Assembly (NCBI RefSeq): GCF_022341425.1
Contig: NZ_JABFUC010000004.1
Span: 248,001-312,000, forward strand
Direction: 5' to 3'
Length of the DNA stretch: 64,000 bases
Source of the DNA: Billgrantia campisalis
GTDB lineage: Bacteria > Pseudomonadota > Gammaproteobacteria > Pseudomonadales > Halomonadaceae
Part shown: piece after piece, positions 63,308 through 64,000 of the stretch
How positions within the stretch are numbered: the first letter of the stretch is position 1
Layout: each line of letters begins with the position of its first letter
Program-made: the position numbers and the translations under genes
The notes under the pieces: model-generated
What the model was told of the DNA's origin: nothing
The model's database searches: none
What the model saw: only the letters and a program-made list of their open reading frames with translations

Positions 63308-64000
63308 ATGACCGATACCACCCTGCCCCTGATCCCCGCCCAGCACCTCGACCGTGTGCTTGCCCCGATCGAAGAAGCCACCGGCATGCCCAACACCGCC
63401 TACGTCAGCGATGCCTTCTTTGCTGAGGAGCGCGACCGCCTGATGGCCAGTACCTGGACCTGCGTCGGGTTTGCCAGCGATCTGATCAAGAACGGCTACG
63501 TCAAGCCGGTCGATTTCATGGGGCTGCCGCTGCTGCTGATGCGCAACAAGGATGGTGACACCCAGGTGTTTCATAACGTCTGCAGCCATCGCGGCATGCA
63601 GCTGGTCGCCGAGGAGGGCGAAGTGCAGGGCGTGATTCGCTGCCCCTACCACTCCTGGACCTATGACCTGAACGGCAACCTGCGCGGGACTCCGCATATC
63701 GGCGGCGTTGGCCAGCACAAGGTGGACAGCTTCAAATGCGAGAAGCATGGCCTCAAGCCGGTGCGCAGCGCCGTGTGGATGGACATGGTGTTCATCAACC
63801 TGGACGGCCAGGCGCCGGAATTTGCCCAGCACGTGGCACCGCTTGAGAACCGCTGGCGCGATTTTATCGGTGCCGACGGCTTCGCGCTGCTGCGTCGCGT
63901 CAATATGGGCGGCAATCTCGAGATCACCGTCAACTGTAACTGGAAGCTGGCGGTCGAGAACTACTGCGAGAGCTATCATCTTCCCTGGGTCCACCCCAGC
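63308..64000 (+). CDS. Rieske non-heme iron oxygenase, large subunit (partial at 3' end)
   Basis: Translation from ATG 63308 stays open for 231 codons to the window end. It has the Rieske motifs CSHRG (C-x-H) and CPYHSW (C-x-x-H), then the catalytic iron site NWKLAVENYCESYHLPWVHP with two His ligands. Overall form matches choline/glycine-betaine or carnitine-type Rieske oxygenases (opening YVSDAFFAEERDRLMASTWTCVGFAS). The substrate is unproven. The adjacent BCCT carrier suggests a betaine-type compound. The C-terminal part lies outside the window. Confidence 0.93.
   Translation, partial: MTDTTLPLIPAQHLDRVLAPIEEATGMPNTAYVSDAFFAEERDRLMASTWTCVGFASDLIKNGYVKPVDFMGLPLLLMRNKDGDTQVFHNVCSHRGMQLVAEEGEVQGVIRCPYHSWTYDLNGNLRGTPHIGGVGQHKVDSFKCEKHGLKPVRSAVWMDMVFINLDGQAPEFAQHVAPLENRWRDFIGADGFALLRRVNMGGNLEITVNCNWKLAVENYCESYHLPWVHPS

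Overview
The window is GC-rich, gene-dense DNA from a gammaproteobacterium. The gene families point to Halomonas or a close relative: a class I PHA synthase, a BCCT osmolyte carrier beside a Rieske oxygenase, an acuR/acuI pair and a large type VI secretion system (T6SS). This assignment is inferred from gene content. No rRNA, tRNA, CRISPR array or insertion sequence was recognised.

Layout. (1) 1-1.8 kb: end of a copper P-type ATPase followed by small copper-associated genes (DUF2933, a secreted His/Cys protein, a 50-residue membrane peptide, DUF411), closed by a strong hairpin. (2) 1.8-13 kb: metabolic genes including a lipase-like hydrolase, phaC, an ACR3-like carrier, a MOSC protein, a small Rieske protein, a GlxA-type regulator, DUF503, an EamA exporter, a Mut7-C protein and a CapA-like protein, then a broken remnant of elongation factor G. 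An orphan intrinsic terminator near 6.5 kb suggests an unannotated small RNA. (3) 13.1-46.4 kb: a complete T6SS, almost entirely on the minus strand. Its upstream end is vgrG, DUF6484, DUF2169, a ketosynthase-fold protein, a PAAR-like (DUF4150) effector with a nuclease-like tail, and a probable immunity gene. Then come TIGR02270, tssA, tssB, tssC, hcp, tssE, tssF, tssG, clpV, an unknown 93-residue gene, an FHA gene, tssJ, tssK, tssL, tssM, a tagF-pppA fusion, ppkA and a caspase-fold lipoprotein. The effector tail and its neighbour are visibly AT-richer than everything around them. (4) 46.5-48.5 kb: a divergent autotransporter with a perfect in-frame 15-bp repeat, then a decayed VOC-family gene. 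(5) 48.5-55.8 kb: an acyl-CoA catabolic cluster (enoyl-CoA hydratase, AcuI-like reductase, AcuR-like TetR regulator, 3-hydroxyacyl-CoA dehydrogenase, acyl-CoA synthetase, DmdC-type acyl-CoA dehydrogenase). Near-identical dyads lie in front of both acuI and acuR. (6) 56-60.1 kb: an MFS carrier, a methyltransferase, a VOC protein, a DUF4870-like membrane protein and an LpxL-type acyltransferase. (7) 60.2-64 kb: a LysR regulator, a BCCT carrier and a divergent Rieske oxygenase cut by the window end. The long BCCT/Rieske intergenic region carries two LysR-type dyads.

How it works together. The T6SS carries a full structural set, a threonine-phosphorylation control arm (PpkA kinase, TagF-PppA, FHA protein) and a self-contained effector-loading module. 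The 48-56 kb and 61-64 kb clusters look like catabolism of short acyl-CoA or methylated osmolyte compounds. A link to dimethylsulfoniopropionate (DMSP) breakdown is plausible but unproven, because no DMSP demethylase or lyase is visible.
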